From: ZC4RG35 sp040878345 | GTDB lineage: Bacteria > Actinomycetota > Acidimicrobiia > Spongiisociales > ZC4RG35 | Direction of reading: 5' to 3' | Length of the DNA stretch: 64,000 nucleotides | Assembly: GCA_040878345.1 (NCBI GenBank) | Contig: JBBDML010000009.1 | Span: forward strand, 1 to 64,000 | Part shown: piece after piece, positions 46,871 through 54,461 of the stretch | Layout: every line of letters begins with the position of its first letter | Numbering within the stretch: the first letter of the stretch is position 1 | Made by a program: the position numbers and the translations under genes | Notes under the pieces: model-generated | Database searches by the model: none | What the model saw: the letters and a program-made list of their open reading frames with translations, nothing else | Told to the model about the DNA's origin: nothing

Positions 46871-47659
46871 ATGAGAACACTCGAAGGCAAAGTTGCCGTG
46901 GTCACCGGGGCGTCGAGGGGGTTGGGTGCCGCCATCGCCCGGAGGTTGGCCGAGGAGGGCGCCTCTGTGAGCATCTCGGCACGCAACGTCGATCTCCTCG
47001 AGAAGGTGGCCAATCAGATCGAGGAGGGAGGCGGGGTTGCCCTCTGGACAGGTTGTGACGTCACCGCGCCCAACGACATCGAGGCGATGGCGGCCAAGAC
47101 GCTGGACCGGTTTGGCCGGACCGACATCCTCGTCAACAATGCGGGGGCGATCTCGATCGCACCGTTCCTCGAGGAAACCGACGAGCAGTGGGATTACATG
47201 CTCAAGGTCAACCTGGACAGTGCCCGTTGGGCCACCCGGGCCTTCCTCCCCTCGATGATCGAGAACGGCGGCGGGAAGGTGATCTTCATGTCGTCCAACG
47301 CCGCTAAGAAGGGCTTCATCAACGATGCCGGCTATTCGGTGGCCAAGGCCGGTCTGATGGCGCTGACCAAGGTGCTCGCCGTCGAATTCGGGAACCAGGG
47401 GATCGAGACCTTCGCCGTCCACCCCGGGCTGGTCGCAGAGACAGACATGGGTGACTTCATCGTCGAGGACCACATCCAGAGACCGGAGTTCGAGGGGAGT
47501 CGGGAGAAGTTCTGGGAGTGGGCCAACCCGCTCTCCCCCACCGGATTCCACCCGACCGTCAAGGAGATCGAGGACCTGGTCGCCTTCCTCGCATCACCGG
47601 GGAGCACCGTGTTGACCGGGACCTGTATCACCGCCGATCACGGGTTCACCCCGTACTAG
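46871..47659 (+). CDS. Short-chain dehydrogenase/reductase (262 aa)
   Basis: Classical SDR. The cofactor motif is TGASRGLG (about 12-19), NNAG is at about 93, Ser is in FMSSNAAKKG, and the Tyr/Lys pair is in GYSVAKAGLM (about 157/161). PGLVAETDM and a C-terminal GTCITADHGFTPY complete the family pattern. GGAAGGAGAG precedes the ATG. It is divergent from the nine-gene operon and shares its promoter region, so it may oxidise an alcohol intermediate of the same pathway. Its stop codon shares a CTAG with the stop of the convergent LLM gene. Confidence 0.88.
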   Translation: MRTLEGKVAVVTGASRGLGAAIARRLAEEGASVSISARNVDLLEKVANQIEEGGGVALWTGCDVTAPNDIEAMAAKTLDRFGRTDILVNNAGAISIAPFLEETDEQWDYMLKVNLDSARWATRAFLPSMIENGGGKVIFMSSNAAKKGFINDAGYSVAKAGLMALTKVLAVEFGNQGIETFAVHPGLVAETDMGDFIVEDHIQRPEFEGSREKFWEWANPLSPTGFHPTVKEIEDLVAFLASPGSTVLTGTCITADHGFTPY

Positions 47660-48663
47660 AGGTCAGGCCTGCCCAGCATGGGCAGCACCCGTCGTGTCGT
47701 CGTCTCGACGATTGCGTCGAGGCTCTCCGTCGGAGTGGGGAACAGACCCACCGCGTCGGCGCCTGCCTCGAAGTACTCGGTAATCTTGACGGCGACCTGC
47801 CCGGGGTCACCGGCGATGGCGAGCATGTCGATCCAGTGCTCGGGCATGGTCTCTTCTAGAGGGCGGTCTTCCTCGAGCAGCGTCTTCAGCTCGGTTGAGA
47901 TCCCCGCCTGGTCGGTGAGAGCATTGGGCCCGCCCGCGCTCAGGTAGAAGGCCATCGGCCCCCGCACCGCCTCCCTGGCCCGCGCTCCATCATCGTCCAC
48001 CGAATAGAGGGCGAAAGCGGTCATCCGATGATGATCGGTGCGGCCGGCCTGGTTTCGCCCGGCTTTGACCCGCTCCCCCGCCCAGCGGATGTAATCGGGG
48101 CCGCTCAGCACGGAGAGGACGGAGCCGTCGGCTATCCGGCCCGAGAGCTCCAACATCCGCGGGCCGATCGCCCCGAGATGTAAGGGGAGGGCGCCGGCTT
48201 CGATGGGGTAGGTCAGGGTCACGTCCTTGAACGTGAAAAGGTCGCCCTGATGGTTGAGGGTGTCACCTCGCAGGAGCGCCGCCACCGCCTCTACGCACTC
48301 GGTTACTGCGCCCAGGGAGGACTCGGGCGTCAGACCCATCTGCTCGATCCAGGCGGGCACTCCAAGACCGATACCGGCGACGAGACGACCGGGGTACACA
48401 CCCGACAGTGTGGACAGCTCCATCGCCAGCAGCGCCGGATGGCGGGCCACTGCGGATACGACACCCAACCCGACCTTGATTCGATCGGTGTTGGCGAGAC
48501 ACACCCCGGCCGCCGAGATCCCACCGGTGAAGAAGAAGTCCTCGGCAAGCCATACCTCGTCGAAGCCGGCGTCCTCGGCCCGCTTGACCACCGACTGCAG
48601 ATGCTGGGGCCCGATGGCACTTCCGAGGACCAAACCGACGACGTCAGCCAACGCTGACCTCAA
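47656..48663 (-). CDS. LLM-class F420-dependent oxidoreductase (335 aa)
   Basis: Luciferase-like TIM-barrel protein of the F420-dependent type: SAIGPQHLQSVVKRAEDAGFDEVWLAEDFFFTGG (about 15-48), then IKVGLGVVSAVARHPALLAME and PGRLVAGIGLGVPAWIEQMG, and ending GADAVGLFPTP. Members oxidise or reduce diverse substrates with F420 or FMN; no substrate can be named. The first codon is TTG 48663, whose bases overlap the stop of a 19-codon ORF (TTGA); a TTG at 48651 behind GAGG is an alternative start. Confidence 0.85.
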   Translation of the reverse strand: MRSALADVVGLVLGSAIGPQHLQSVVKRAEDAGFDEVWLAEDFFFTGGISAAGVCLANTDRIKVGLGVVSAVARHPALLAMELSTLSGVYPGRLVAGIGLGVPAWIEQMGLTPESSLGAVTECVEAVAALLRGDTLNHQGDLFTFKDVTLTYPIEAGALPLHLGAIGPRMLELSGRIADGSVLSVLSGPDYIRWAGERVKAGRNQAGRTDHHRMTAFALYSVDDDGARAREAVRGPMAFYLSAGGPNALTDQAGISTELKTLLEEDRPLEETMPEHWIDMLAIAGDPGQVAVKITEYFEAGADAVGLFPTPTESLDAIVETTTRRVLPMLGRPDL

Positions 48664-48719
48664 TCCTCGTCAACGTAGGCTGTGATGGCATTCAGGATCC
48701 CGCCGACCTTCGGGTGCAT
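48660..48719 (-). CDS. 19-residue mini-ORF coupled to the LLM gene
   Basis: ATG 48719 encodes MHPKVGGILNAITAYVDED and stops at a TGA (48662-48660) that overlaps the LLM gene's TTG in TTGA. A TATAAA (48732-48727) ends seven bases before the ATG, so the transcript would begin at this ORF. It may be a leader whose translation delivers ribosomes to the weak TTG, or a small protein in its own right; I do not recognise a family. Confidence 0.45.
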   Translation of the reverse strand: MHPKVGGILNAITAYVDED

Positions 48720-48726
48720 TCGATGT

Positions 48727-48732
48727 TTTATA
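48727..48732 (-). promoter_or_regulatory. -10 element upstream of the 19-residue mini-ORF
   Basis: TATAAA on the minus strand, seven bases before the ATG at 48719. The position fits a leaderless transcript for the mini-ORF and the LLM gene. The -35 region has no obvious match. Confidence 0.45.
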
Positions 48733-48865
48733 GTATCTGAGTGACCTGTCTCGTCTGGTTCCGACTGCCTCAACCGGCCCCTCGCCGGGCGCGGAGACGA
48801 CCGAAGCCGGCAATGGTTGATCCGATGACCACGTCTCTCCCCATCCCCCGGACCCCTCCTCCCGG

Positions 48866-50047
48866 ATGACCGACGCCTTCCCAGCTCGCAGAGGCAAGCA
48901 GGCCGACGGGTCGGCCGGGGGAATGCGACGCTCCGGGATACGCGATGTCTTCGACGCCGTCTGGGCCCTACCCGAGGCAATACATCTGGAGGTGGGCGAG
49001 CCCAACTTCCCGACCCCCCCTCACATCATCGACGCCGCCGCCCAGGCAGCACGGGATGGGATGACCAAGTACACCCCCAACGCGGGGATCCCGCAGCTGC
49101 GAGAGGCGCTCGCCGCCAAGGTATCGAGGGTGAACCGATTCGATCCGAAGCCCGATCAGATCGTGGTGACCACCGGAGGTATCGGAGGTCTCTGCTCGGC
49201 TCTGCTGGCGGTGGCCAAGCCGGGTGACCAGGTCATGATCGGCGACCCCGGGTGGCCGAACTACCGGATGATCTGTGAGCTTCAAGGCCTCGACATGGTG
49301 TATTACCCGATCTCCGCCGGGACCGGGTTCCAACCGGTCGCTTCGGAGCTGGCATCGTTGATCTCGGACCGCACTCGGGTTCTCGTCATCAACAGTCCCA
49401 GCAACCCCACGGGGTCTGTCTTCGACACTCAGGTCCTGGGTGACCTCTATGAGCTGGCCCAGGCCCATGACCTGTGGGTGATCTCCGATGAGGTCTACGA
49501 CGAGGTGACCTTCGAGGGAACCCCGTTGAGCATCGCCTCGATGGACTCCGATGGCCGGGTGATAACCGTGTACAGCTTCTCGAAGACGCACTCCATGACC
49601 GGGTGGCGGGTCGGATACGTGATAGCACCCGAGCCGGTGGCCGAGCTGGTGGCGCGGGTACAGGAGGCGATGACTTCCTGTGTCAATGCTCCGGCTCAGG
49701 CCGCCGCCCTGGCGGCGACCACAGGGCCCCAGGACCACGTCGAGATGATGAGATCCGCCTATCGGGAGCGGCGCGATCGGGTTCTTGAGATCCTGGGGAG
49801 CTTCGAGGTTCCGGCCATGACCCCGGAGGGGGCCTTCTACGTCTGGATCGACATCTCAGGTGCCGGCACCGACGACATCTCATTCGCCAAGAGGCTTATC
49901 GACGAGTCGCTGGTTGCCGTGGTTCCCGGCACCACCTTCGGCCCCAACGGGGGGCGCTACATCCGCATCTCGTTGGCGACCGCTCCCGACGAGCTCTACG
50001 AGGGCGTCACCCGGATCGGGAACGTCTACCGCAGCCTTTTGATCTGA
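48866..50047 (+). CDS. Pyridoxal-phosphate aminotransferase, class I/II (393 aa)
   Basis: Fold-type I aminotransferase of the aspartate aminotransferase family. It shows LEVGEPNFPTP, YTPNAGIPQLREAL, VINSPSNPTGSVF (substrate/PLP Asn), ISDEVYDEV (PLP Asp and Tyr), the Schiff-base Lys in YSFSKTHSMTGWRVGY (about 239) and the carboxylate-binding Arg in RYIRISLA. Length is standard. No ribosome site precedes the ATG at 48866; an in-frame ATG at 48923 (MRRSGIRDVFDAV) is possible. The preferred amino acid cannot be deduced. It runs convergent to the KDG kinase gene, 10 bp apart. Confidence 0.9.
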   Translation: MTDAFPARRGKQADGSAGGMRRSGIRDVFDAVWALPEAIHLEVGEPNFPTPPHIIDAAAQAARDGMTKYTPNAGIPQLREALAAKVSRVNRFDPKPDQIVVTTGGIGGLCSALLAVAKPGDQVMIGDPGWPNYRMICELQGLDMVYYPISAGTGFQPVASELASLISDRTRVLVINSPSNPTGSVFDTQVLGDLYELAQAHDLWVISDEVYDEVTFEGTPLSIASMDSDGRVITVYSFSKTHSMTGWRVGYVIAPEPVAELVARVQEAMTSCVNAPAQAAALAATTGPQDHVEMMRSAYRERRDRVLEILGSFEVPAMTPEGAFYVWIDISGAGTDDISFAKRLIDESLVAVVPGTTFGPNGGRYIRISLATAPDELYEGVTRIGNVYRSLLI

Positions 50048-50057
50048 GCCTCACCGG

Positions 50058-51014
50058 TCACCTGTCGATGCTTCGACCCGGATCACCGAGAAGGCTCATC
50101 ACCTCCCGGCGGGTGGTGGAAAGGAAGTCGCCGTGCAGACCCAATGCCAGCGCCGCCATCACCGTCCCCATCTCGACTCCCCGACCCAGATCGCCATCGA
50201 GATAACCGGCGATGATCCCGGCGGCAAAGGCGTCGCCGGCGCCGATCCGGTCGATGACCGTGGCCGGCCTCGCCGGGACGTGTGAGAAGGCGGTCCCTGA
50301 CCGCCACAGGGCACCATTCTCACCCAAGGAGAGGACCACATTGTCTGTCTCCATTCGCTCTTGAAGCTTTGCTGAGATCTCACCTGCCTCGCCGGTGATG
50401 CCGAAGACGTCGCGGGCGTCCTCCCGGTTGACGATGAGAAGATCGATCTTGCCGGAAATCGCCTCGAAGGTGGCCCGAGCCTGCTCGGCACTCCACAGCT
50501 TGGATCGGAAGTTGATGTCGAGGGAGAGGAGAGTCTCGAGCCCGGCGACTCGAGCCACCACCTCGAGAGTGAGGTCCCGGCACGATGACGAGATCGCAGG
50601 GGTGATGCCGCTGACGTGGACCAGACGTGTCGCTGCGATCGCATCCCATGGGAAGGTCTCCCCTGACATGTGGGTGGCGGTGGAGCCCTGACGGTCATAG
50701 ATGATGCTGACCGGTCGGGGTGGGCCGCTCAGCTCGACGAAGAACACCCCCATCCGACCTTGGTCGACCCAATCGACCAGGCTCAGATCGACCCCGTATC
50801 GGATCAGCTCGCCGGAGAGTCGTCGGCCAAGGGCGGTATCGGGGAGGATCGAGTACCAGGCCACGTCGACCCCCAGTCGTGCCAGGGTTGCCGCGACATT
50901 GGCCTCGGCACCGGCCGGGTGGACATCGAGTCGCTCCATGTGCTCGAGTCGGGAACCGGGGGGGACGCTGAGACGAAGCATCCCCTCACCGAAAGTAAGT
51001 ACGTCGTATTTCAT
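50058..51014 (-). CDS. kdgK: 2-keto-3-deoxygluconate kinase, PfkB family (318 aa)
   Basis: Ribokinase-fold sugar kinase. The N-terminal FGEGMLRLSVP and HPAGAEANVAATLARLG and the C-terminal PfkB signature DRIGAGDAFAAGIIAGY (with the catalytic Asp) are all present. Its ATG overlaps the KDPG aldolase stop (ATGA), which makes KDG the likely substrate: kinase then aldolase gives pyruvate and glyceraldehyde-3-phosphate. The pair completes the lower part of an Entner-Doudoroff-type sugar-acid route. No dehydratase gene is seen here. Confidence 0.87.
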   Translation of the reverse strand: MKYDVLTFGEGMLRLSVPPGSRLEHMERLDVHPAGAEANVAATLARLGVDVAWYSILPDTALGRRLSGELIRYGVDLSLVDWVDQGRMGVFFVELSGPPRPVSIIYDRQGSTATHMSGETFPWDAIAATRLVHVSGITPAISSSCRDLTLEVVARVAGLETLLSLDINFRSKLWSAEQARATFEAISGKIDLLIVNREDARDVFGITGEAGEISAKLQERMETDNVVLSLGENGALWRSGTAFSHVPARPATVIDRIGAGDAFAAGIIAGYLDGDLGRGVEMGTVMAALALGLHGDFLSTTRREVMSLLGDPGRSIDR

Positions 51015-51643
51015 CTGGTGCTCTTCACCGCCTCGGTGACCAGATCGGCGATCTGGTCCAGGTCCCCTCTCTCGATGAGGTGCGCGGGGAACAGGCTCCC
51101 CCCCATGCCGGCTGCGGCCGCCCCTGCCTCCAGATAGGCCCGGATGTCGCTGACTTCCACCCCCCCTGTCGGCACCAGGGACACGCCTTCCAAGGGCTCA
51201 CGGAGGGCTGATATATATGCTGGCCCACCAAGCTCCCGAATCGGGAACACCTTCACCGCGGCGGCCCCGAGTCGGTGCGCGGTCCAGATCTCGGTTGGTG
51301 TGGCCGCCCCGGGGAGACAGGGGACTGCCGCAGCGAGGCAGGCTTCGACGACATCGGGGAGGACCACCGGTGTCACCACGAAAGACGCGCCCGCTCGGAT
51401 AGCCGAGCCGGCCCCTGAGGCAGTGAGGACGGTGCCGGCGCCGATGGTGAGGCCCGGAATGGAGTCGAGCAGCATCTCGATCTGATCCAAGGCATCGGTC
51501 GTGTCGAGCGTGACTTCGACGATGGTCAGACCGGAATCGTGAGCCACCCGCGCCACGTCGACTACCCGGTCCCGGGGGCATCGTCTCAGGATGCCGATGA
51601 GCGGAACCTCGGCCAGGGCGGGAATTCGCTCTTGCAAACTCAA
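51011..51643 (-). CDS. eda: 2-keto-3-deoxy-6-phosphogluconate aldolase (210 aa)
   Basis: Class I KDPG/KHG aldolase: PLIGILRRCPRDRVVDVARV, then IVEVTLDTTDAL (active-site Glu), IGAGTVLTASGAGSAI, GAAAVKVFPIRELGG (Schiff-base Lys) and LVPTGGVEVSDIRAYLEAG. I take the TTG at 51643 as start, giving 210 residues, the family norm. The frame is open a further 53 codons, but that part overlaps the divergent GntR gene and its promoter. The stop overlaps the kinase start by four bases. Confidence 0.85.
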   Translation of the reverse strand: MSLQERIPALAEVPLIGILRRCPRDRVVDVARVAHDSGLTIVEVTLDTTDALDQIEMLLDSIPGLTIGAGTVLTASGAGSAIRAGASFVVTPVVLPDVVEACLAAAVPCLPGAATPTEIWTAHRLGAAAVKVFPIRELGGPAYISALREPLEGVSLVPTGGVEVSDIRAYLEAGAAAAGMGGSLFPAHLIERGDLDQIADLVTEAVKSTR

Positions 51644-51644
51644 C

Positions 51645-51657
51645 TCGGTGTCACCGA
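51645..51657. promoter_or_regulatory. 13-bp palindrome between eda and the GntR gene, probable operator
   Basis: TCGGTGTCACCGA is a perfect inverted repeat of six bases around a central T, two bases upstream of the eda TTG. The divergent GntR-family gene starts at 51746. GntR/FadR-type regulators bind short palindromes of this size, so it is a good candidate for control of eda-kdgK. Confidence 0.45.
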
Positions 51658-51745
51658 CCAGCAGGCTAATAAGACGATTCGCCGCCGCCAGGCGGGTGGG
51701 TGCCGAGGCACTGGTACCGTCCTCAGGAGCATCGAGAGGTCGATA

Positions 51746-52417
51746 GTGGAAGAACGAAGCCCGGCGACGCCACCTGCCACTACGAGTGTCGACCGAGTCC
51801 ATCAGGAACTTCGTGATGCGATCATCGAAGGCAGGTTCATTCCGGGCTCGCCGCTGCGTCTCAATCGTCTGACCGAGGAGTTCGGGGTCAGCCTGATTCC
51901 CATCCGCGAGGCATTGCGGCGTCTCGAGGTCGAGCGTTTGGTGGAAACCTCTCCGAACCGCGGTGCTCGCGTCGCCGGCATCTCACCCGAGGATGTCGCC
52001 GACGTGTACTCGATGCGGATTCTTCTCGAGTCGGAGGCGCTGGTCCGTGCCTGGCCGCGATTGACGCCGGAGGTCATCGACGAGCTGACGAAGCTGCGGA
52101 ATCGGATGGCGCAACAGATCAGCAAGGGTGATCCCGAGGGTTACGAGTTGCACCGTCGTCTCCACTTCGAGATCTACGAGCGGGCCGATTCGCCCTGGCT
52201 GCTCTATTTGATCGAGATCCTGTGGAGTCACACCGAGCGCTACCGAAAGCTGGCAAGTCAGTTGAAGACGTTCATCGACTTCCCCGATGATTTACATGCC
52301 CACATCCTGGAAAGCGCCAGGAAGGGCAATCTGGAAGAGGCGACAGCGTTCCTCGCACGAGATCTCGAGCGCACCTCTCGCCTGGTGATCGGCGCCCACA
52401 CTCCCGAAGACGAATGA
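51746..52417 (+). CDS. GntR-family (FadR subgroup) transcriptional regulator (223 aa)
   Basis: N-terminal winged helix (VHQELRDAIIEGRFIPGSPLRLNRLTEEFGVSLIPIREALRRLEVERLVE, about 17-66) joined to a helical FCD ligand-binding domain with DVYSMRILLESEALVRAWPRL and RRLHFEIYERADSPWLLYLI. The latter carries the Asp/His metal-type ligands typical of the FCD family. The start is GTG 51746 with AGAGG six bases upstream. It is divergent from eda-kdgK and probably senses a sugar acid or KDG. Confidence 0.88.
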   Translation: MEERSPATPPATTSVDRVHQELRDAIIEGRFIPGSPLRLNRLTEEFGVSLIPIREALRRLEVERLVETSPNRGARVAGISPEDVADVYSMRILLESEALVRAWPRLTPEVIDELTKLRNRMAQQISKGDPEGYELHRRLHFEIYERADSPWLLYLIEILWSHTERYRKLASQLKTFIDFPDDLHAHILESARKGNLEEATAFLARDLERTSRLVIGAHTPEDE

Positions 52418-52500
52418 CTTAGGCAGACAACGAGGGCGAGAGACGGCACTGGCGGCTGATATGTCAGTCGATCCGACAGCGAACCAGGACGTGCTGGCCG

Positions 52501-52713
52501 CGGTCGGAGCTCGCCATCCAGACAGGCGAACCAGCCCTCGAACGCTTCGTTCGTCTCCGGCGCAACCGAAATCGATCCGAATACGGATCCATGACTTTTG
52601 GTGAAGCTGAAGTCCGGGAGGCGATCGACAACGCCAGAGCCATTCACGCAGAATGCGCGAATTTCGGCAATCTGTTGCAACAGAGAGTGGCGGTCGCCCA
52701 CCAGCGAACTAAG
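52501..52713 (+). pseudogene. Possible HEPN-like protein fragment
   Basis: The 52418-52813 gap holds no complete gene, but one plus frame reads SELAIQTGEPALERFVRLRRNRNRSEYG, then TFGEAEVREAIDNARAIHAEC. The RLRRNRNRSEYG run with the following acidic helix resembles the second half of small HEPN-type helical proteins. Upstream the frame turns non-protein-like and lacks a start; downstream it loses composition after AHQRTK. It looks like the 3' part of a decayed gene, possibly an old toxin-antitoxin component. The assignment is tentative. Confidence 0.3.
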
Positions 52714-52801
52714 TCACCTAGGGGCCGGGGATGCGGTAGCGGTCACGCAAGGACCCCAACCGATCTGGCCTTTCCTCCAGGTTGCGGTGACCCCAGCCCT
52801 G

Positions 52802-52807
52802 TAGCCT
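52802..52807 (+). promoter_or_regulatory. -10 element for a probable leaderless transcript
   Basis: TAGCCT ends six bases before the GTG at 52814, with no ribosome binding site in between. It supports the GTG as both transcription and translation start. No good -35 was found. Confidence 0.4.
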
Positions 52808-52813
52808 GCGGCC

Positions 52814-54154
52814 GTGCCTGTGGCTCAACCGAACATTCGGTTCACGACCACGAGAGATGGTGTCGACATCGGCTTCTGGGAGATCGGCTCCGGCCCCACC
52901 CTCCTCCTCGCTCAGAACAGGAGTCTCAGTCACGCCGAGCTGGAGTGGGCAGTCCCATCGATGGCGGCGTTGTACCTCGAGTTGGCCAGGTACTTCCGTC
53001 TTGTGAGGTTCGACCCTCGAGGCGCCGGCATCTCGGGCGACTCCACCGAGGAAGAGGTGACCCTTGATGGCCTCGCCCAGGACATCGAAGCGGTCGCCAA
53101 GGCCCTCGCCGTCGGAGAGTTGATGCTCGTCGGCGCCATCTCCCTCGGCCCGGCAGCCGTGATGTATGCCGTATCTCACCCGGAGATGGTCACCCACCTC
53201 ATCCTGTGCGACACGGGCCCGAGACTGAGTGACCTGCCCCTGGATGCATATGTCAAAGCCACGGATGCGCTGGTGGACCTGGGGGTGATTCCGAGCCTGA
53301 CCGGTCTGTTCCCCTCGAACCCAACCGACGACCTCCCGGCACTCGAGCGCCTGATGCGAGGCTCGCTCTACAACCGGCCACGGATCAAGGCGCGTGATCT
53401 GCGCACTTTCGATGTCACCGACCTCCTCGACCAGGTACTGGCGCCGACCCTGGTGCTCAAGTCACAAGACAGTCTGTACACCGATCTGAGCCAGACCCGT
53501 GCGCTCATCTCGGGGATCCCAAAAGCCGAGATGAGGGTCGTGCCCGGCACCATGGCACCCTGGCTCGCCGACCGCGACTCCGTGATGGAAGCCTTCGTCT
53601 CGTTTCTCACCTCCGGGCATCACCAGCCCGACGTCGACCAGAGCGACGGGTTCCTGACCGTGGTGTTCACCGACCTGGTCTCGTCCACCGAGGTGCTGAG
53701 CCGCAAGGGCGACCTCGAAGCGCGTCGGGCCTTCCGTGAGATCGAGGACCTGGTGGCAGAGTTGAGCGCCAAGTGCGGCGGCAACCTGATCAAGAAGCTG
53801 GGCGACGGATCCCTCATCACCTTCAAGTCGACACGCCGGGCGATTGACTTCTCCCTGGAGCTCCAGGACCGTATGGCTCTCCAACCCATACAAATGCGAG
53901 TCGGGATGGCGGCCGGGGAGCCGATCCAGGAGGAGGGGGACGTCCACGGAGCTGTCGTCGTCCAAGCCAGCCGCATCGCCGACCTCAGCGAGGCTGGAGA
54001 CGTGATGGTCTCCGACAGCGTGCGCCAACTCGCGGTCGGCAAGGAGTTCGAATTCGAGCCACGGGGCCAGGTCCACCTCAAGGGATTCGAAGAGGCACAA
54101 CGGGTCTGGAAGGCCACCAGGTCCCACGAGAGAACGCATTCGACCACCCCGTAG
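52814..54154 (+). CDS. Alpha/beta hydrolase fused to a class III cyclase-like domain (446 aa)
   Basis: Residues about 5-270 form an alpha/beta hydrolase: RYFRLVRFDPRGAGISG and a nucleophile elbow LVGAISLGPAAV, where the first Gly of GxSxG is Ala. Residues about 277-440 form a cyclase domain with both metal aspartates (FTDLVSST, LGDGS) and the Lys (LIKKLGDG), but the transition-state Asn is Gln (GAVVVQASRI). The hydrolase half may act as a ligand sensor rather than an enzyme. A -10 element lies six bases before the GTG. The gene is not in an evident operon. Confidence 0.85.
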   Translation: MPVAQPNIRFTTTRDGVDIGFWEIGSGPTLLLAQNRSLSHAELEWAVPSMAALYLELARYFRLVRFDPRGAGISGDSTEEEVTLDGLAQDIEAVAKALAVGELMLVGAISLGPAAVMYAVSHPEMVTHLILCDTGPRLSDLPLDAYVKATDALVDLGVIPSLTGLFPSNPTDDLPALERLMRGSLYNRPRIKARDLRTFDVTDLLDQVLAPTLVLKSQDSLYTDLSQTRALISGIPKAEMRVVPGTMAPWLADRDSVMEAFVSFLTSGHHQPDVDQSDGFLTVVFTDLVSSTEVLSRKGDLEARRAFREIEDLVAELSAKCGGNLIKKLGDGSLITFKSTRRAIDFSLELQDRMALQPIQMRVGMAAGEPIQEEGDVHGAVVVQASRIADLSEAGDVMVSDSVRQLAVGKEFEFEPRGQVHLKGFEEAQRVWKATRSHERTHSTTP

Positions 54155-54461
54155 GACCAGGGCGAGGCGATCGCTCTGATCCCACATCAACAGGCGGCAC
54201 GCGCACCCCTTCCGATCGGTCGAGTGCCAAACCAAATCCACTACTTCCCGGTAGTCCAGAAAAAGGGTTAGACGACCGATCGCCTCCTCTTTACTCATCT
54301 CCTGAACATCCGACTCGGACAGGCGAACCCGTGCTGCGAACGCGAAATCTCGAATGAGCAGTCACGGAGAATGCTGACATGTGCCACCCTCCAAGGCTGC
54401 CCAATCGATTGCCCGGCCCGGTTTCATTAGGATGGGTGCAGAGACCGGAAGGAGAACGGTG
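54155..54461. other. Intergenic region with long-spaced inverted repeat
   Basis: 307 bp between the hydrolase-cyclase gene and the AhpD-like gene. It holds a 10-bp inverted repeat CGATCGGTCG (54213-54222) / CGACCGATCG (54273-54282) separated by 50 bp, the palindrome GCGATCGC at 54167-54174, and the CAATCGATTG operator at 54402. A minus frame from ATG 54298 (MSKEEAIGRLTLFLDYREV) reads like protein for about 50 codons before it runs antisense into the neighbouring gene; I do not call it a gene. Confidence 0.4.
54402..54411. promoter_or_regulatory. Palindromic operator CAATCGATTG (probable LacI-family site)
   Basis: A perfect 10-bp palindrome with a central CG, the form bound by LacI-family regulators. 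It lies 16 bp upstream of a TAGGAT -10 (54428-54433), overlapping the expected -35 position of the AhpD-like/CocE-like operon. The same ten bases recur at 63291, with close variants at 57984, 59930 and 63278, all around the LacI gene at 56832-57863. Confidence 0.55.

Noticed and set aside
46793..47551. Upstream extension of the binding-protein frame (to 619 codons)
   Set aside because: It runs antisense through the SDR gene and the promoter; the lipoprotein signal and GGAGG fix the start at 46786.
54213..54282. Long-spaced inverted repeat CGATCGGTCG/CGACCGATCG as a mobile-element end
   Set aside because: Only 10-bp arms 50 bp apart, no transposase and no target duplication; more likely regulatory or chance.
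53462..54298. 278-codon minus frame starting MSKEEAIGRLTLFLDYREV
   Set aside because: The first 50 residues lie in intergenic DNA and look protein-like, but the rest is antisense to the cyclase domain and the ribosome site touches the ATG. Kept only as a remark on the intergenic region.
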